A stretch of DNA of 64,000 bases from Acidimicrobiia bacterium (GTDB lineage: Bacteria; Actinomycetota; Acidimicrobiia; Acidimicrobiales; Aldehydirespiratoraceae), in NCBI GenBank assembly GCA_022821685.1, contig JAJEDD010000034.1, positions 184,402 through 248,401 on the forward strand, written 5' to 3'. This document shows, one piece after another, positions 45,224 to 53,496 of the stretch. A program made the position numbers and the translations under genes. How positions within the stretch are numbered: the stretch's first letter is position 1; the number at the start of each line of letters is the position of its first letter. The notes below the pieces were generated by a model. That model did no database searches. It was not told the DNA's origin and was given only the letters and a program-made list of their open reading frames with translations.

Positions 45224-45397
45224 GGTGAGTGTATTCGATTCCGATGGACAGAGCGCCGCCGGGCGAAGCTGCTATGGGAGGAGCGCTTGTGAGTGCATTC
45301 GATTCTGAGAGACGGCTTGCCGACGGGCGACACTGCGAGGGGAGGGTGCACTGTGAGCGCATTCGATTCTGAGGGACGACGCGACGACGGGCGACGC
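45224..45397 (+). repeat. Triplicated start region of rph (64-65 bp period)
   Basis: Three tandem copies beginning GTGAGTGTATTCGATTC (45224), GTGAGTGCATTCGATTC (45289) and GTGAGCGCATTCGATTC (45353). Each is followed by a GACGGGCGA-like block, and copies 2 and 3 are preceded by a purine-rich GGGAGGAG / GGGGAGGG site. Only the last opens into rph; copies 1 and 2 give short frames that end or run out of register. Confidence 0.85.
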
Positions 45398-46093
45398 GCC
45401 GATGAGCTGCGCCCGCTCGAGTTCCGCCGCGACTACACCACCATGGCCGCGGGTTCGGCCCTGGTGACCTTCGGCAACACCAGGGTCCTGTGCACAGCGT
45501 CTGTCGACGACGACGTGCCGCGCTGGCTGCGCCAGCGGGGCGGCGGCTGGGTCACCGCCGAGTACTCGATGCTTCCGGGATCGTCGCCGGAGCGGGTGTC
45601 GCGCCGGGTGGGTGGGCGCACCAAGGAGATCCAGCGCCTCATCGGGCGGTCGCTGCGAACCGTCGTCGACACGGCTGCGCTGGGCCAACGCCAGGTGACC
45701 GTCGACTGTGACGTGCTGCAGGCCGACGGCGGCACCCGCACCGCCTCGATCTGCGGCGGCTACCTGGCCCTGCACGACGCGGTGACCCGGCTGGTGCTCG
45801 ACGGCACTCTGCGGGCCTCTCCGATAGTGGGGGAGTGCGCCGCGGTGAGTGTCGGCCTGATAGACGGCGCCGCGCTGTTGGACCTGCCCTACTCCGAGGA
45901 CGCCCGCGCCGACGTGGACTTCAACGTGGTCATGACCGGCACCGGTGAGCTGGTGGAGGTGCAGGGCACCGCCGAGGGCCGGCCCTTCACCCGATCCCAG
46001 CTAGACGAACTCCTCGATCTGGCCTCCAAGGGGATCGCGGAGATCGTCGCCGCCCAGCGGGCGGTGCTGGCATCGCCACCGCCGCCGAGATGA
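45353..46093 (+). CDS. rph: Ribonuclease PH
   Basis: A 246-residue phosphorolytic exonuclease trimming tRNA 3' ends. [20 protein letters not shown] is the family start; [39 protein letters not shown] and [10 protein letters not shown] follow. GTG 45353, preceded by GGGGAGGG, is chosen over GTG 45293, because the upstream codons come from the second copy of the triplication. The mec...cysM...MBL-rph-rdgB order is as in mycobacteria. Confidence 0.95.
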   Translation: MSAFDSEGRRDDGRRADELRPLEFRRDYTTMAAGSALVTFGNTRVLCTASVDDDVPRWLRQRGGGWVTAEYSMLPGSSPERVSRRVGGRTKEIQRLIGRSLRTVVDTAALGQRQVTVDCDVLQADGGTRTASICGGYLALHDAVTRLVLDGTLRASPIVGECAAVSVGLIDGAALLDLPYSEDARADVDFNVVMTGTGELVEVQGTAEGRPFTRSQLDELLDLASKGIAEIVAAQRAVLASPPPPR

Positions 46094-46099
46094 TCCGAG

Positions 46100-46141
46100 G
46101 CGTGCAGGGACCAGACCGAAGCGTGCAGGGACCAGACCGAT
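46100..46141 (+). repeat. 21-bp tandem repeat (2 copies)
   Basis: GCGTGCAGGGACCAGACCGA plus one base, twice (46100-46120, 46121-46141), between rph and rdgB. No gene in the 163-base gap. Confidence 0.8.
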
Positions 46142-46256
46142 TCATTCGAGCACCGGCGATGCGTCGGTACGGGGCCCACCTGTATCCCAGCGATCCGAAG
46201 GTCCACCCCTCCGTCCCGGCGATGAGCGAGGTGGAACCAGTGCGGGCCCATCCGAG

Positions 46257-46841
46257 ATGATCGAGCTGGTCTGTGCGAGCGCCAACCCCGACAAGGTGGC
46301 GGAGATGGCCGCGGTGCTGGCCGGGCGGGTCCGCTTGCTGGCACGGCCGTCCGGGGTGGGCGAGGTGCTTGAAGACGCCGACACCTTGGAGGGCAACGCC
46401 ATTTTGAAAGCCGTCGCGGTCTGCGAGTTCGCCGGAGCGGCCTCGCTGGCCGACGACACCGGTTTGGAGGTCGACGCGCTCGGCGGCGCGCCGGGCGTGT
46501 ACTCGGCCCGCTTCGCCGGGCCGCACGCCGGCTACGCCGACAATGTTGCCCGTCTGCTGGCCGAGCTGGCCGAGGTGTCCGAGTCGCGACGCACAGCCCG
46601 CTTTCGCACGGTGGCGACGGTGTGCCGTCCCGGCGGGGCCTGCATCTCGGCCGAGGGTGTGGTGGAGGGCTCCATCGCCGTCGAGCCGCGGGGCACGGGA
46701 GGCTTCGGCTACGACTGCGTGTTCGTGCCCGACGAGGGCGACGGTCGCACCTTTGCAGAGTTGGGCGCCGAAGCCAAGAATGCCCTGAGCCATCGCGCCC
46801 GGGCATTGCGGGCGCTGCTTGCGCTCCTCGAGGGGAGTTGA
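46257..46841 (+). CDS. rdgB: XTP/dITP diphosphatase (RdgB/HAM1)
   Basis: A 194-residue pyrophosphatase removing non-canonical purine NTPs. Family motifs: SANPDKVAEM, TLEGNAILKA, SLADDTGLEVDALGGAPGVY and GTGGFGYDCVFVPDEGDGRTF (quoted in part), with HRARALRAL at the end. Length and position after rph are standard. Confidence 0.95.
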   Translation: MIELVCASANPDKVAEMAAVLAGRVRLLARPSGVGEVLEDADTLEGNAILKAVAVCEFAGAASLADDTGLEVDALGGAPGVYSARFAGPHAGYADNVARLLAELAEVSESRRTARFRTVATVCRPGGACISAEGVVEGSIAVEPRGTGGFGYDCVFVPDEGDGRTFAELGAEAKNALSHRARALRALLALLEGS

Positions 46842-47037
46842 CGATCTCGGGAACAGTCCCGGCCCGGTTGGCGAAGCCACGGGATGTGCCTTGATACTCT
46901 GGCCACATGCTGCACGGCGGATCCGGGCCTCTGAGCGCCGCGGCGAGAGAGTTGCAATGACCGGGGGTCGGGTTGCGGCGTTCGCAGCATGCCGAGGAGG
47001 CAGAGGAGGGCTCCGTCTCCCGTCGCTCGGCGGTGCA

Positions 47038-48045
47038 GTGACACCGTGTCGGGTTGCGGTGCTCGCAGCCGTTGTGGTGTTGGCCCCTGTGCTGTCTTGT
47101 TCGGGGTCGTCCGAATCGGCGGGGCCGTGCGAGGACCGCGAGCTGAACCTGGCCTTCTACGCCCACTTCCCGCCCGTCAGCCACAGCGCCGACCGCGACC
47201 CGTCGGCGGCGGGCTTCGACACGCATCTCGGTTATGAGGCCGACCTGCTCGAGGCGGTCGAGGCGCTGGGCGAGGGCCTGACCTTCAACCGCACCGGCAT
47301 CGACGTCTGGGAGGGGGTGTGGCTCAAGCCGGCCGAGCCCGGCTTCGACATGGCCGGCGGCGGCATCACCGTCCTCGATGTGCGCACCCGCGATGCCGAG
47401 GGCAACACGGCTGTGGCGTTCACGTCGGGCCACATCACCTTCCGCCAGTCGCTGCTGGTGCGAGCCGAGGACGCCGCCAGTCTGGCCGAGTTCTCCGACC
47501 TGACGGAGTCCGTGACCGCAGGCGTGACCCGCTCAACCACCGGAGAGTTCCGGCTGCTGCAGCTGACCGGAATCGCGGACGCCGCCGGGGTGCTGGAGTC
47601 GGGCACCCGCGTCCACACGCCCGACGGCATGGTCACCGCCGACGGCTCGTCAGACTTCGCGATTACCCCCGGCTCGGCGTCGGCCGGCCTGGCCGGCCGC
47701 ACCCGGCTGGAGCCCGCATCGCCGCAGCGGCCGGTGATCGTGTACCTCGGCGACGACGGCGGCGACGCCGAGATCAGCGAGGCCCTGCGTGCCGGTGGCA
47801 TCGACGTCACCGCAGGCGACGCTGTCGGCAACCTGCACACGGCCTCGCAGTCAGCGGGCGCGCTGGTAGTGACGGCGCTCGACCCCTTGAACGAGACCGG
47901 AGGCTTCAGCGTCGCCGCCGCTGACTCGGATCTGCGCCTCTGCCTGAACGAGCGGATCAACTTCCTCACCGATGGCGGCAACATAGGCGTGCAGCAGTGG
48001 CTCGACGATCCCGAGGTGTTCAACCGCCGAGCCCAGACCTGGTGA
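47038..48045 (+). CDS. Putative extracellular solute-binding lipoprotein
   Basis: A 335-residue predicted lipoprotein: short signal peptide (MTPCRVAVLAAVVVLAPVLS) ending at Cys in LSCSGSS. A domain resembling family 3 solute-binding proteins follows (ELNLAFYAHFPPVS, then GYEADLLEAVEALG and FDMAGGGITVLDVRTRD). The GTG start is preferred over ATG 46957 because it gives a clean signal peptide. No permease or ATPase is adjacent; an enzymatic role such as arogenate/cyclohexadienyl dehydratase, which shares the fold, is also possible. Confidence 0.65.
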   Translation: MTPCRVAVLAAVVVLAPVLSCSGSSESAGPCEDRELNLAFYAHFPPVSHSADRDPSAAGFDTHLGYEADLLEAVEALGEGLTFNRTGIDVWEGVWLKPAEPGFDMAGGGITVLDVRTRDAEGNTAVAFTSGHITFRQSLLVRAEDAASLAEFSDLTESVTAGVTRSTTGEFRLLQLTGIADAAGVLESGTRVHTPDGMVTADGSSDFAITPGSASAGLAGRTRLEPASPQRPVIVYLGDDGGDAEISEALRAGGIDVTAGDAVGNLHTASQSAGALVVTALDPLNETGGFSVAAADSDLRLCLNERINFLTDGGNIGVQQWLDDPEVFNRRAQTW

Positions 48046-48056
48046 CAGCGGTGGTA

Positions 48057-48066
48057 CCATATATGG
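48057..48066 (+). promoter_or_regulatory. Perfect palindrome upstream of the TA pair
   Basis: CCATATATGG ends one base before ATG 48068. Unusually AT-rich for this genome and a plausible autoregulatory operator for the ribbon-helix-helix antitoxin. Confidence 0.4.
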
Positions 48067-48067
48067 C

Positions 48068-48277
48068 ATGAACAAAACGACCGTCTATCTTCCTGACACG
48101 CTGAAGCGAGGCGTGGAGCGTCTGGCTCGACAGAGAGCGTGCTCGGAGGCCGAGGTCATTCGGCGAGCCATTCGTGACGCTGTGGAACGGCCCAAACCCC
48201 GATCGGGGATTATTCCCGGAGACAGCACATGGGTCGAACGGGTGGACGACTATCTGGCCGGCTTCGGCGAGAGATGA
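48068..48277 (+). CDS. Ribbon-helix-helix antitoxin (VapB-like)
   Basis: A 69-residue protein starting MNKTTVYLPDTLKRGVERLA, the beta strand and first helix of a ribbon-helix-helix DNA-binding domain, with SEAEVIRRAIRDAVE as the second helix. The C-terminal part (about 40-69) is the likely toxin-binding tail. Its stop overlaps the PIN gene start (ATGA). Confidence 0.85.
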   Translation: MNKTTVYLPDTLKRGVERLARQRACSEAEVIRRAIRDAVERPKPRSGIIPGDSTWVERVDDYLAGFGER

Positions 48278-48684
48278 TCATCGCTGATACCAGCGGACTC
48301 CTCGCCTTCTTCACTGAGTCGGGAGCACAGCACGACGCAGTAGAGGGCTGGTTGAAGGCCAACGATCCCGTCATGGTCGTGTCCCCCTATGTTGTCGCCG
48401 AGGTGGACTATCTGGTTGCCACCCGCATGGGCCTGACGGCTGAACTGGCAGTGCTGGAGGAACTGTCCGGAGGTGCGTACGAACTGGCGGCGTTGGACTC
48501 TGAGGCATTGGCCGCGGCCAGAAGCGTCGTGAGCCGCTACGGCGATCTTGGGATCGGGATAGCGGACGCTTCGCTGGTCGTGCTGGCCGAGCGCTACCGG
48601 ACCCGCAAGATCCTGACTCTGGATCGCAGACACTTCAGTGTTGTGCGTCCGTTGGACGGAGGAACGTTCGAGATCGTGCCCTGA
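48274..48684 (+). CDS. PIN-domain toxin (VapC-like)
   Basis: A 136-residue PIN-fold ribonuclease: MIIADTSGLLAFF (first Asp), SPYVVAEVDYLVATR (Glu), and IGIADASLVVLAERYRTRKILTLDRRHF (quoted in part; further Asp residues). In VapC toxins these acidic residues coordinate Mg for tRNA or rRNA cleavage. Translationally coupled to the antitoxin. Confidence 0.88.
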   Translation: MIIADTSGLLAFFTESGAQHDAVEGWLKANDPVMVVSPYVVAEVDYLVATRMGLTAELAVLEELSGGAYELAALDSEALAAARSVVSRYGDLGIGIADASLVVLAERYRTRKILTLDRRHFSVVRPLDGGTFEIVP

Positions 48685-48727
48685 ACGGTCCCTGGCGCGC
48701 GGGCGCGACAGCAACCTGGTCAGGGCG

Positions 48728-49462
48728 CTACTGGAAGAAGGCGCCGCCGTTGACGATGATGTTCTGTCCGGTCACGAAGTCTGAGGCGCGGCCGGCCAGA
48801 TAGAGGATCGTGCCGATCATGTCGTCGGGCGTCTGGGTGCGCTTCAGGGCCCGCCCGGCCACCACGAACTTGTCGCTGGCCGCGTCTGAGGGGCGCAGCG
48901 ACGGGTCGGGAATCAGGTCCGGGGTCACGGTGTTCGCTGTTATCCCGTCGGGGCCGAGTTCAAGCGCCAGACAGCGTGTCAATCCGATCAGCGCGCTCTT
49001 GGAGGCCACATAGTGGGGGAACCCGACCGTGCCCTTGAAGCAGGTGGTCGAGGAGATATTGATGATCTTCCCCGAGCCCTGGGCCCGCATGTGGGGGACC
49101 ACGGCACAGCAGGCGAGCCAGGCGCCCCGCACGTTCACCTCGAAGGCGCGGTCCCATTCGGCCACTGAGACCTCGTCGAAGGCGCTTCTGTTGATCTGGG
49201 AGTAGTAGGCCGCGTTGTTGATCAGCACGTCGATGGTGTCGAAGGCCTCGGCCGCGGCCGCGGCCAGGGCCTCGTTGTCGCTGGCCGAGCTGATGTCGCC
49301 GCTGAAGCCGACGGCGCGGCCCCCCGCGGCACGGATCTCGTTCACCGTCTCGGACGGGTCGGCGAGGTCGGCGGCCACCACATCGAAGCCGGCATCCGAC
49401 AGCGCCCGGCAGTAGCTGCGGCCGAGGCCTCTCGCCGCACCGGTAACGATTGCCGTTGCCAT
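48728..49462 (-). CDS. Short-chain dehydrogenase/reductase
   Basis: A 244-residue SDR oxidoreductase: cofactor loop VTGAARGLGRSYCRAL, NNAAYYSQ, catalytic Ser in NISSTTCFKG and Y-x-x-x-K in HYVASKSALIGLTRCLA. Downstream FVTGQNIIVNGGAFF is typical of the FabG-like classical family. AGGAAG precedes ATG 49462. Substrate unknown. Confidence 0.9.
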   Translation of the reverse strand: MATAIVTGAARGLGRSYCRALSDAGFDVVAADLADPSETVNEIRAAGGRAVGFSGDISSASDNEALAAAAAEAFDTIDVLINNAAYYSQINRSAFDEVSVAEWDRAFEVNVRGAWLACCAVVPHMRAQGSGKIINISSTTCFKGTVGFPHYVASKSALIGLTRCLALELGPDGITANTVTPDLIPDPSLRPSDAASDKFVVAGRALKRTQTPDDMIGTILYLAGRASDFVTGQNIIVNGGAFFQ

Positions 49463-49499
49463 GGCCCTTCCTCCCAGCCCCAACAGGCGCCGAGACCCT

Positions 49500-49530
49500 A
49501 GAGGCCGAGCAAACCGGCGAGCGAGTCCGC
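49500..49530 (+). repeat. Dispersed repeat, partial (first module)
   Basis: GAGGCCGAGCAAACCGGCGA and GCGAGTCC match the first module of copies 2 and 6; the core is missing. Confidence 0.55.
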
Positions 49531-49662
49531 CTTGCGCAGCCCCTTGGCGCCGGAGAGCGAGCCCATAGACCCTCGGCTCTAGCCGCGAGGGACGGACCTT
49601 CCCAGAATCTCCCCAGAATCTTGAGAGCGGCTCGACGCGTCTGCTTGCTGGGCTGGGGTGGG

Positions 49663-49747
49663 TGCGGACGGGGGGATTCGAACCCCCACACCCTGGTGGG
49701 TACTGGGACCTAAACCCAGCGCGTCTGCCTGATTCCGCCACGTCCGC
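49663..49747 (-). tRNA. tRNA-Leu(UAG)
   Basis: 85 nt, class II. Acceptor GCGGACG/CGTCCGC, anticodon arm CTGGG-TTTAGGT-CCCAG with anticodon TAG (reads CUA and other CUN), long variable arm TACCCACCAGGGT and T-arm GGGGG-TTCGAAT-CCCCC. CCA is not encoded. Confidence 0.95.
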
Positions 49748-49856
49748 CGGTGCGGGCAGGCTATCTGGCGGTCCGGGGCAGGACGGGGCGTGCCGCGGAC
49801 CGCTTGCTGGGGCGGGCTTGCCGGGGTGGCCGGGGTTCGGTCCGACCTAGCACCGG

Positions 49857-49869
49857 TAGCCTCTCGGCC
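49857..49869 (+). promoter_or_regulatory. TANNNT box for leaderless clpP
   Basis: TAGCCT at 49857-49862, seven bases before ATG 49870. Confidence 0.5.
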
Positions 49870-50499
49870 ATGATGTCGCATTCCCTTGCCTCCCAGCTTC
49901 GCCCCGAGCCCGACGTGGTCGGCTTCGAGGCGCCGAACACCGCCGCCAACCGTCACAGCGAGGTGTACAACCGGCTGCTACAGGACCGCATCGTGGTGCT
50001 CGGCTCCGACGTCAACGACGAGATCGCCAACTTCATCATGGCCCAGCTGCTGTACCTGGAGGGCCAGGACGCGGCCAAGCCGATCTGGCTGTACATCAAC
50101 AGCCCCGGCGGCTCGGTCACCTCCGGCATGGCCATCTACGACACCATGCAGTTCATCCAGCCCGAGGTGGGCACGATCTGCATCGGCCTGGGGGCGTCGA
50201 TGGGGCAGTTCCTGCTGTGTGCGGGTGCACCCGGCAAGCGCTACGCCCTGCCCCACGCCCGGATCATGATGCACCAGCCCCTCGGTGGCGTGAGGGGCCA
50301 GGCCACCGACATCGCCATCCAGGCCGAGCAGATGGCCTACACCAAGAAGCTGCTGCAGGAGCGCATCGCCCACCACACCGGCCAGACCGTCGAGCAGATC
50401 GAGGCCGACTCCGACCGCGACCGGTGGTTCACCGCGTCGGAGGCCATGGATTACGGCATCATCGACCATGTGATAGTCAAGCGCGGCGAGATGCTCTAG
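49870..50499 (+). CDS. clpP: ATP-dependent Clp protease proteolytic subunit
   Basis: A 209-residue Clp[22 protein letters not shown] is the usual N-terminal block. The catalytic Ser is in [11 protein letters not shown] (G-A-S-M-G, where most ClpPs have A-A-S-M-G) and His in [10 protein letters not shown]; a downstream Asp (about residue 184-186) completes the triad. A lone clpP; no ClpX or second clpP adjacent. Confidence 0.94.
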   Translation: MMSHSLASQLRPEPDVVGFEAPNTAANRHSEVYNRLLQDRIVVLGSDVNDEIANFIMAQLLYLEGQDAAKPIWLYINSPGGSVTSGMAIYDTMQFIQPEVGTICIGLGASMGQFLLCAGAPGKRYALPHARIMMHQPLGGVRGQATDIAIQAEQMAYTKKLLQERIAHHTGQTVEQIEADSDRDRWFTASEAMDYGIIDHVIVKRGEML

Positions 50500-50507
50500 A
50501 GCTCGGG

Positions 50508-50562
50508 CTACGGCCTCGCCCGTATGGGCCGGACTGGCTCGCCGATTTGCTCGGCCTCTGAT
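50508..50562 (-). repeat. Dispersed repeat, partial (first module, inverted)
   Basis: On the minus strand CAGAGGCCGAGCAAATCGGC...CCATACGGGCGAGGCCGTAG; lies between convergent clpP and the methyltransferase gene; core absent. Confidence 0.7.
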
Positions 50563-50597
50563 CCGGCGACTCGGGCTGATCCGGGTCGCCCGCCCTC

Positions 50598-51767
50598 TCA
50601 AGTGCGGGCGAAAGCGGCGACCGTCTCTATGTGCGAGGTCAATGGGAAGAGGTCGACCACGGTCCAGCGGTCCAAGGCGTAGCCCGATTCGATCAGGCGG
50701 CGGGCGTCTTTGGCGAACGACGACGGGTCGCAGCTCACCAACACCACCAGCCGGGGCTTGCAAGACAGCAGCGGACGCACCGCGGCGTCGCCGAGCCCGG
50801 AGCGAGCGGGGTCGGCCACCACCACGCTGGCCGGCGAGGCCCGCCACTTCTCCACCGGAATCCGCAGCACCTTGGCCCCGTCGCCCAGGTTGACCCGAGC
50901 GTCGGCGGCGGCATCGGCACAACGCTCGATGGCGGTGACCTTGCGGCCCGCGCCGACCGTGCCCGCGAACAGCCCCACCCCGGCGTAGGCGTCCACCAGC
51001 GGCCCCCCGTCGGCCAACGCCTCGACCATCTCGGCCACCTCGTCTATGAGGGCCTCGGCTCCCGCGGGCCGGTTCTGGAAGAACGCCCGGGCCGAGATCC
51101 GCCACCGGCGCCCCGACAGCTCCTCGTGGATCCAGGCTCTCCGGTCGCCGTCGAGCTCATCGGTGCCCACCACCATCACGTCGTCGGGCACCGCCACCTC
51201 GCCGACGGTGGGGTTGACCACCACCATGCGCTCCCCGGTGCGGGCGCCCACCCGGATGAACACCCCGTCGGCCGATCCGTAGCGGCCCTCCACCAGCAGT
51301 TCCTCGGCCCCATCGTCCACCGCCCCGCAGTCATCGGGTATCACCACCTCGCGGCTGCAGCGGGCCATGAACCCGGCTCGCCCGTCCACCACCTTGGCCC
51401 GCACCGTGGTGCGACCCCGGTCGGCGTCGAGCATGCGCAGCGCCGGCGTCGGCGCGTCCACGCCGTGGCGGGTCAGCTGGTCCACCACGATCGAGGCCTT
51501 CATGCGCATCTGGGCCCGCGAGTCGACATGGAGCATGTCGCAGCCCCCGCAGCCCTCAAGATGATGCTCGCAGGCGACCGGCACGCGGTCGGGCGACGCT
51601 TCCAGCACATCGACCGCCCTGGCTCTGGCCCAGCGCCTGTCGACGGTGTGGATCTCGGCGGTGACCAGCTCGCCGGGTAGGGCGCCCTCGACGAACACGA
51701 CCCGCCCGTCGCAGCCCCGTGCCACCCCGACGCCGTCGCGCGCCGTGGCCGTCACCCGCAACTCCAC
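50598..51767 (-). CDS. TrmA/RlmD-family 5-methyluridine RNA methyltransferase
   Basis: A 389-residue SAM-dependent methyltransferase with an N-terminal TRAM-like region (VVFVEGALPGELVTAEI), cysteines C66, C73 and C76 (CEHHLEGCGGC) fit to hold an iron-sulfur cluster, and the methyltransferase core: VDAYAGVGLFAGTVG, VVADPARSGLGDAAV and the nucleophile cysteine in VLVSCDPSSFAKDARRL. Target (tRNA U54 or rRNA) not distinguishable. Confidence 0.88.
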   Translation of the reverse strand: MELRVTATARDGVGVARGCDGRVVFVEGALPGELVTAEIHTVDRRWARARAVDVLEASPDRVPVACEHHLEGCGGCDMLHVDSRAQMRMKASIVVDQLTRHGVDAPTPALRMLDADRGRTTVRAKVVDGRAGFMARCSREVVIPDDCGAVDDGAEELLVEGRYGSADGVFIRVGARTGERMVVVNPTVGEVAVPDDVMVVGTDELDGDRRAWIHEELSGRRWRISARAFFQNRPAGAEALIDEVAEMVEALADGGPLVDAYAGVGLFAGTVGAGRKVTAIERCADAAADARVNLGDGAKVLRIPVEKWRASPASVVVADPARSGLGDAAVRPLLSCKPRLVVLVSCDPSSFAKDARRLIESGYALDRWTVVDLFPLTSHIETVAAFART

Positions 51768-51773
51768 GCCGCG

Positions 51774-51779
51774 ACGGTA
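51774..51779 (-). promoter_or_regulatory. TANNNT box for the leaderless RNA methyltransferase gene
   Basis: TACCGT on the minus strand, six bases before GTG 51767. Confidence 0.45.
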
Positions 51780-51852
51780 TCGGCACCATCAGCGATAGCG
51801 GCCCGCGCTGCGTCGAGGTTCGCCTCCCGGCCACCGTGCTGCGCGGCTCGGT

Positions 51853-51864
51853 TAGGGTGCGGAG
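51853..51864 (+). promoter_or_regulatory. TANNNT box for leaderless rpe
   Basis: TAGGGT at 51853-51858, six bases before GTG 51865. Confidence 0.5.
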
Positions 51865-52518
51865 GTGGTGGAGATCGCTCCCTCGATGCTCGCAGCCGAC
51901 GCGTCGCGGCTGGGTGACGAGTGCCAGCGGGTCGCCGACGCCGGCGCTCACCGGGTCCACTGGGACGTGATGGACGGCGTGTTCGTGCCCAACCTCACCT
52001 TCGGCCCCGATGTGGTGGCCGCCTGCCGGTCGTTGGTGGACCTGCACTTCGAGGCCCACCTCATGGTGGTGAAGCCCGACGAGCTCGCGCCACGCTACAT
52101 CGAGGCGGGCTGCGACACCGTGCTGATCCACTCCGAGACCTGCCCGCACCTGCACCGCTCCCTGGCCGCCATCGCCGAGGCGGGGGCCCGCTGCGGCGTG
52201 GTCCTCAATCCCCACACCCCGGCGTCGAGCATCTCCGAAGTGATGGCCATGGTCGACGAGGTTCTGGTGATGACCGTGAACCCCGGTTTCGGGGGACAGC
52301 GCTACATCGCCTCCATCGAGTCGAAGATCGCGGCCGTGCGCAAGATGATCGACGGCTCGGGCCGCAGCATCGACCTCGAGGTGGACGGTGGAATCACCGC
52401 AGCCACCGCCACCGCCGCCGTAGGGGCCGGCGCCAACGTCTTGGTGGCCGGCTCGGCGGTGTTCGGCCACCGCGACGGCCCCGCCGTCGCCATCAAGGAA
52501 CTGGCGTCAAGCGTCTGA
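51865..52518 (+). CDS. rpe: Ribulose-phosphate 3-epimerase
   Basis: A 217-residue TIM-barrel enzyme of the pentose phosphate pathway. IAPSMLAADASRLGDE, the metal ligands in HWDVMDGVFVPNLTFGP, HLMVVKPDELAPRYIEAG, MTVNPGFGGQRYI and LEVDGGI are all diagnostic. Confidence 0.96.
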   Translation: MVEIAPSMLAADASRLGDECQRVADAGAHRVHWDVMDGVFVPNLTFGPDVVAACRSLVDLHFEAHLMVVKPDELAPRYIEAGCDTVLIHSETCPHLHRSLAAIAEAGARCGVVLNPHTPASSISEVMAMVDEVLVMTVNPGFGGQRYIASIESKIAAVRKMIDGSGRSIDLEVDGGITAATATAAVGAGANVLVAGSAVFGHRDGPAVAIKELASSV

Positions 52519-52551
52519 CCGCGGGCGCGGACAGGCACCGGCGGTCGTTGG

Positions 52552-52564
52552 TAGCTTCTGCGCC
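52552..52564 (+). promoter_or_regulatory. TANNNT box for the leaderless enoyl-CoA hydratase gene
   Basis: TAGCTT at 52552-52557, seven bases before ATG 52565. Confidence 0.45.
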
Positions 52565-53323
52565 ATGACTGACACGGTGGGCATCGAGATCGGCGACGAC
52601 TGGGTGGCCACTATCGAGCTGCGGCGTCCGCCCAACAACTTCTTCTCGCTGGAGATGATCGACGGGATCGCCGATGCGCTGGAGTCGCTCGACGACGATC
52701 CGAGCTGCCGGGCGGCGGTGCTGTGTGCGCAGGGCAAGCACTTCTGTGCCGGGGCCGACTTCTCGCCGGAGGGACTCAGCTACACCACCGAGGAGCTGTA
52801 CGCGGCCGCGGTCCGCATCTTCAGCACCCACACTCCGGTGGTGGCCGCCGTGCACGGAGCGGCGGTGGGCGGCGGTCTGGGGCTGGCCCTTGCGGCCGAC
52901 TTCCGGGTAGCGGCGCCGGAGGCTCGCTTCAGCGCCAACTTCGCCCGGCTCGGCTTTCATCAGGGTTTCGGTCTCAGCGTGACCCTGCCCCGACTGGTGG
53001 GCCCGCAGGTCGCGGCCGAGTTGCTGTTCACCGGTCGGCGGGTTCCGGGCACCGATGCGGTTCCGCTGGGCTTGGCCGACCGCCTGGCCGCCCGAAGCGA
53101 GATCCAGGACGCGGCCCGCGCCCTGGCCCGGGAGATCGCGCTGTCGGCACCGCTGGCGGTGCGGTCGATCCGGGCCACGCTGCGAGGCGACCTGGCTGAT
53201 CAGGTGGAGGCGGCCACGGCCCACGAGCACCGCGAGCAGGAGCGCCTGCAGCGCACTGCCGACTTCACCGAGGGAACCCGGGCCATGGCCGAGCGCCGCA
53301 CCCCCGAGTTCCGAGGCGAGTGA
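52565..53323 (+). CDS. Enoyl-CoA hydratase/isomerase family protein
   Basis: A 252-residue crotonase-fold protein: FCAGADFSPEGLSYT and VHGAAVGGGLGLALAADFRVA supply the oxyanion-hole segments; FARLGFHQGFGLSVTLPRLVG follows (quoted in part). The first catalytic Glu position (of the A-x-F-G-x-PE motif) reads Phe-His, so hydratase activity is uncertain; an isomerase or hydrolase is possible. Confidence 0.88.
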   Translation: MTDTVGIEIGDDWVATIELRRPPNNFFSLEMIDGIADALESLDDDPSCRAAVLCAQGKHFCAGADFSPEGLSYTTEELYAAAVRIFSTHTPVVAAVHGAAVGGGLGLALAADFRVAAPEARFSANFARLGFHQGFGLSVTLPRLVGPQVAAELLFTGRRVPGTDAVPLGLADRLAARSEIQDAARALAREIALSAPLAVRSIRATLRGDLADQVEAATAHEHREQERLQRTADFTEGTRAMAERRTPEFRGE

Positions 53324-53347
53324 CGCCTTGCTAGCCTGCGTGGCTCG

Positions 53348-53422
53348 GGGCCGTTAGCTCAGCCTGGTTAGAGCGCCTGCTCGACACGCAGGAGGTCAGA
53401 GGTTCAAATCCCCTACGGCCCA
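53348..53422 (+). tRNA. tRNA-Val(GAC), atypical
   Basis: 75 nt. Acceptor GGGCCGT/ACGGCCC with discriminator A, D-arm GCTC/GAGC, anticodon arm CCTGC-TCGACAC-GCAGG with anticodon GAC, T-arm AGAGG-TTCAAAT-CCCCT. Two departures: C instead of the near-universal U at position 33, and an A-C mismatch in the middle of the T-stem. CCA is not encoded. Confidence 0.85.
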
Positions 53423-53496
53423 CTACCAGCTCGCCAGCGCTCCGCTCGACGCTGATGACGGGGTCGTGCTCGATGCGTCAGCGAGCGATGTGAGCG

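Noticed and set aside
45293..45352. Upstream GTG 45293 as the rph start
   Set aside because: The extra 20 codons come from the second copy of the triplicated start region in a shifted register; GTG 45353 has its own SD and gives the family-typical N-terminus.
53424..53496. Antitoxin gene upstream of the MazF-like toxin
   Set aside because: The only open frame extends into the tRNA gene and shows no antitoxin motif; too short to support.
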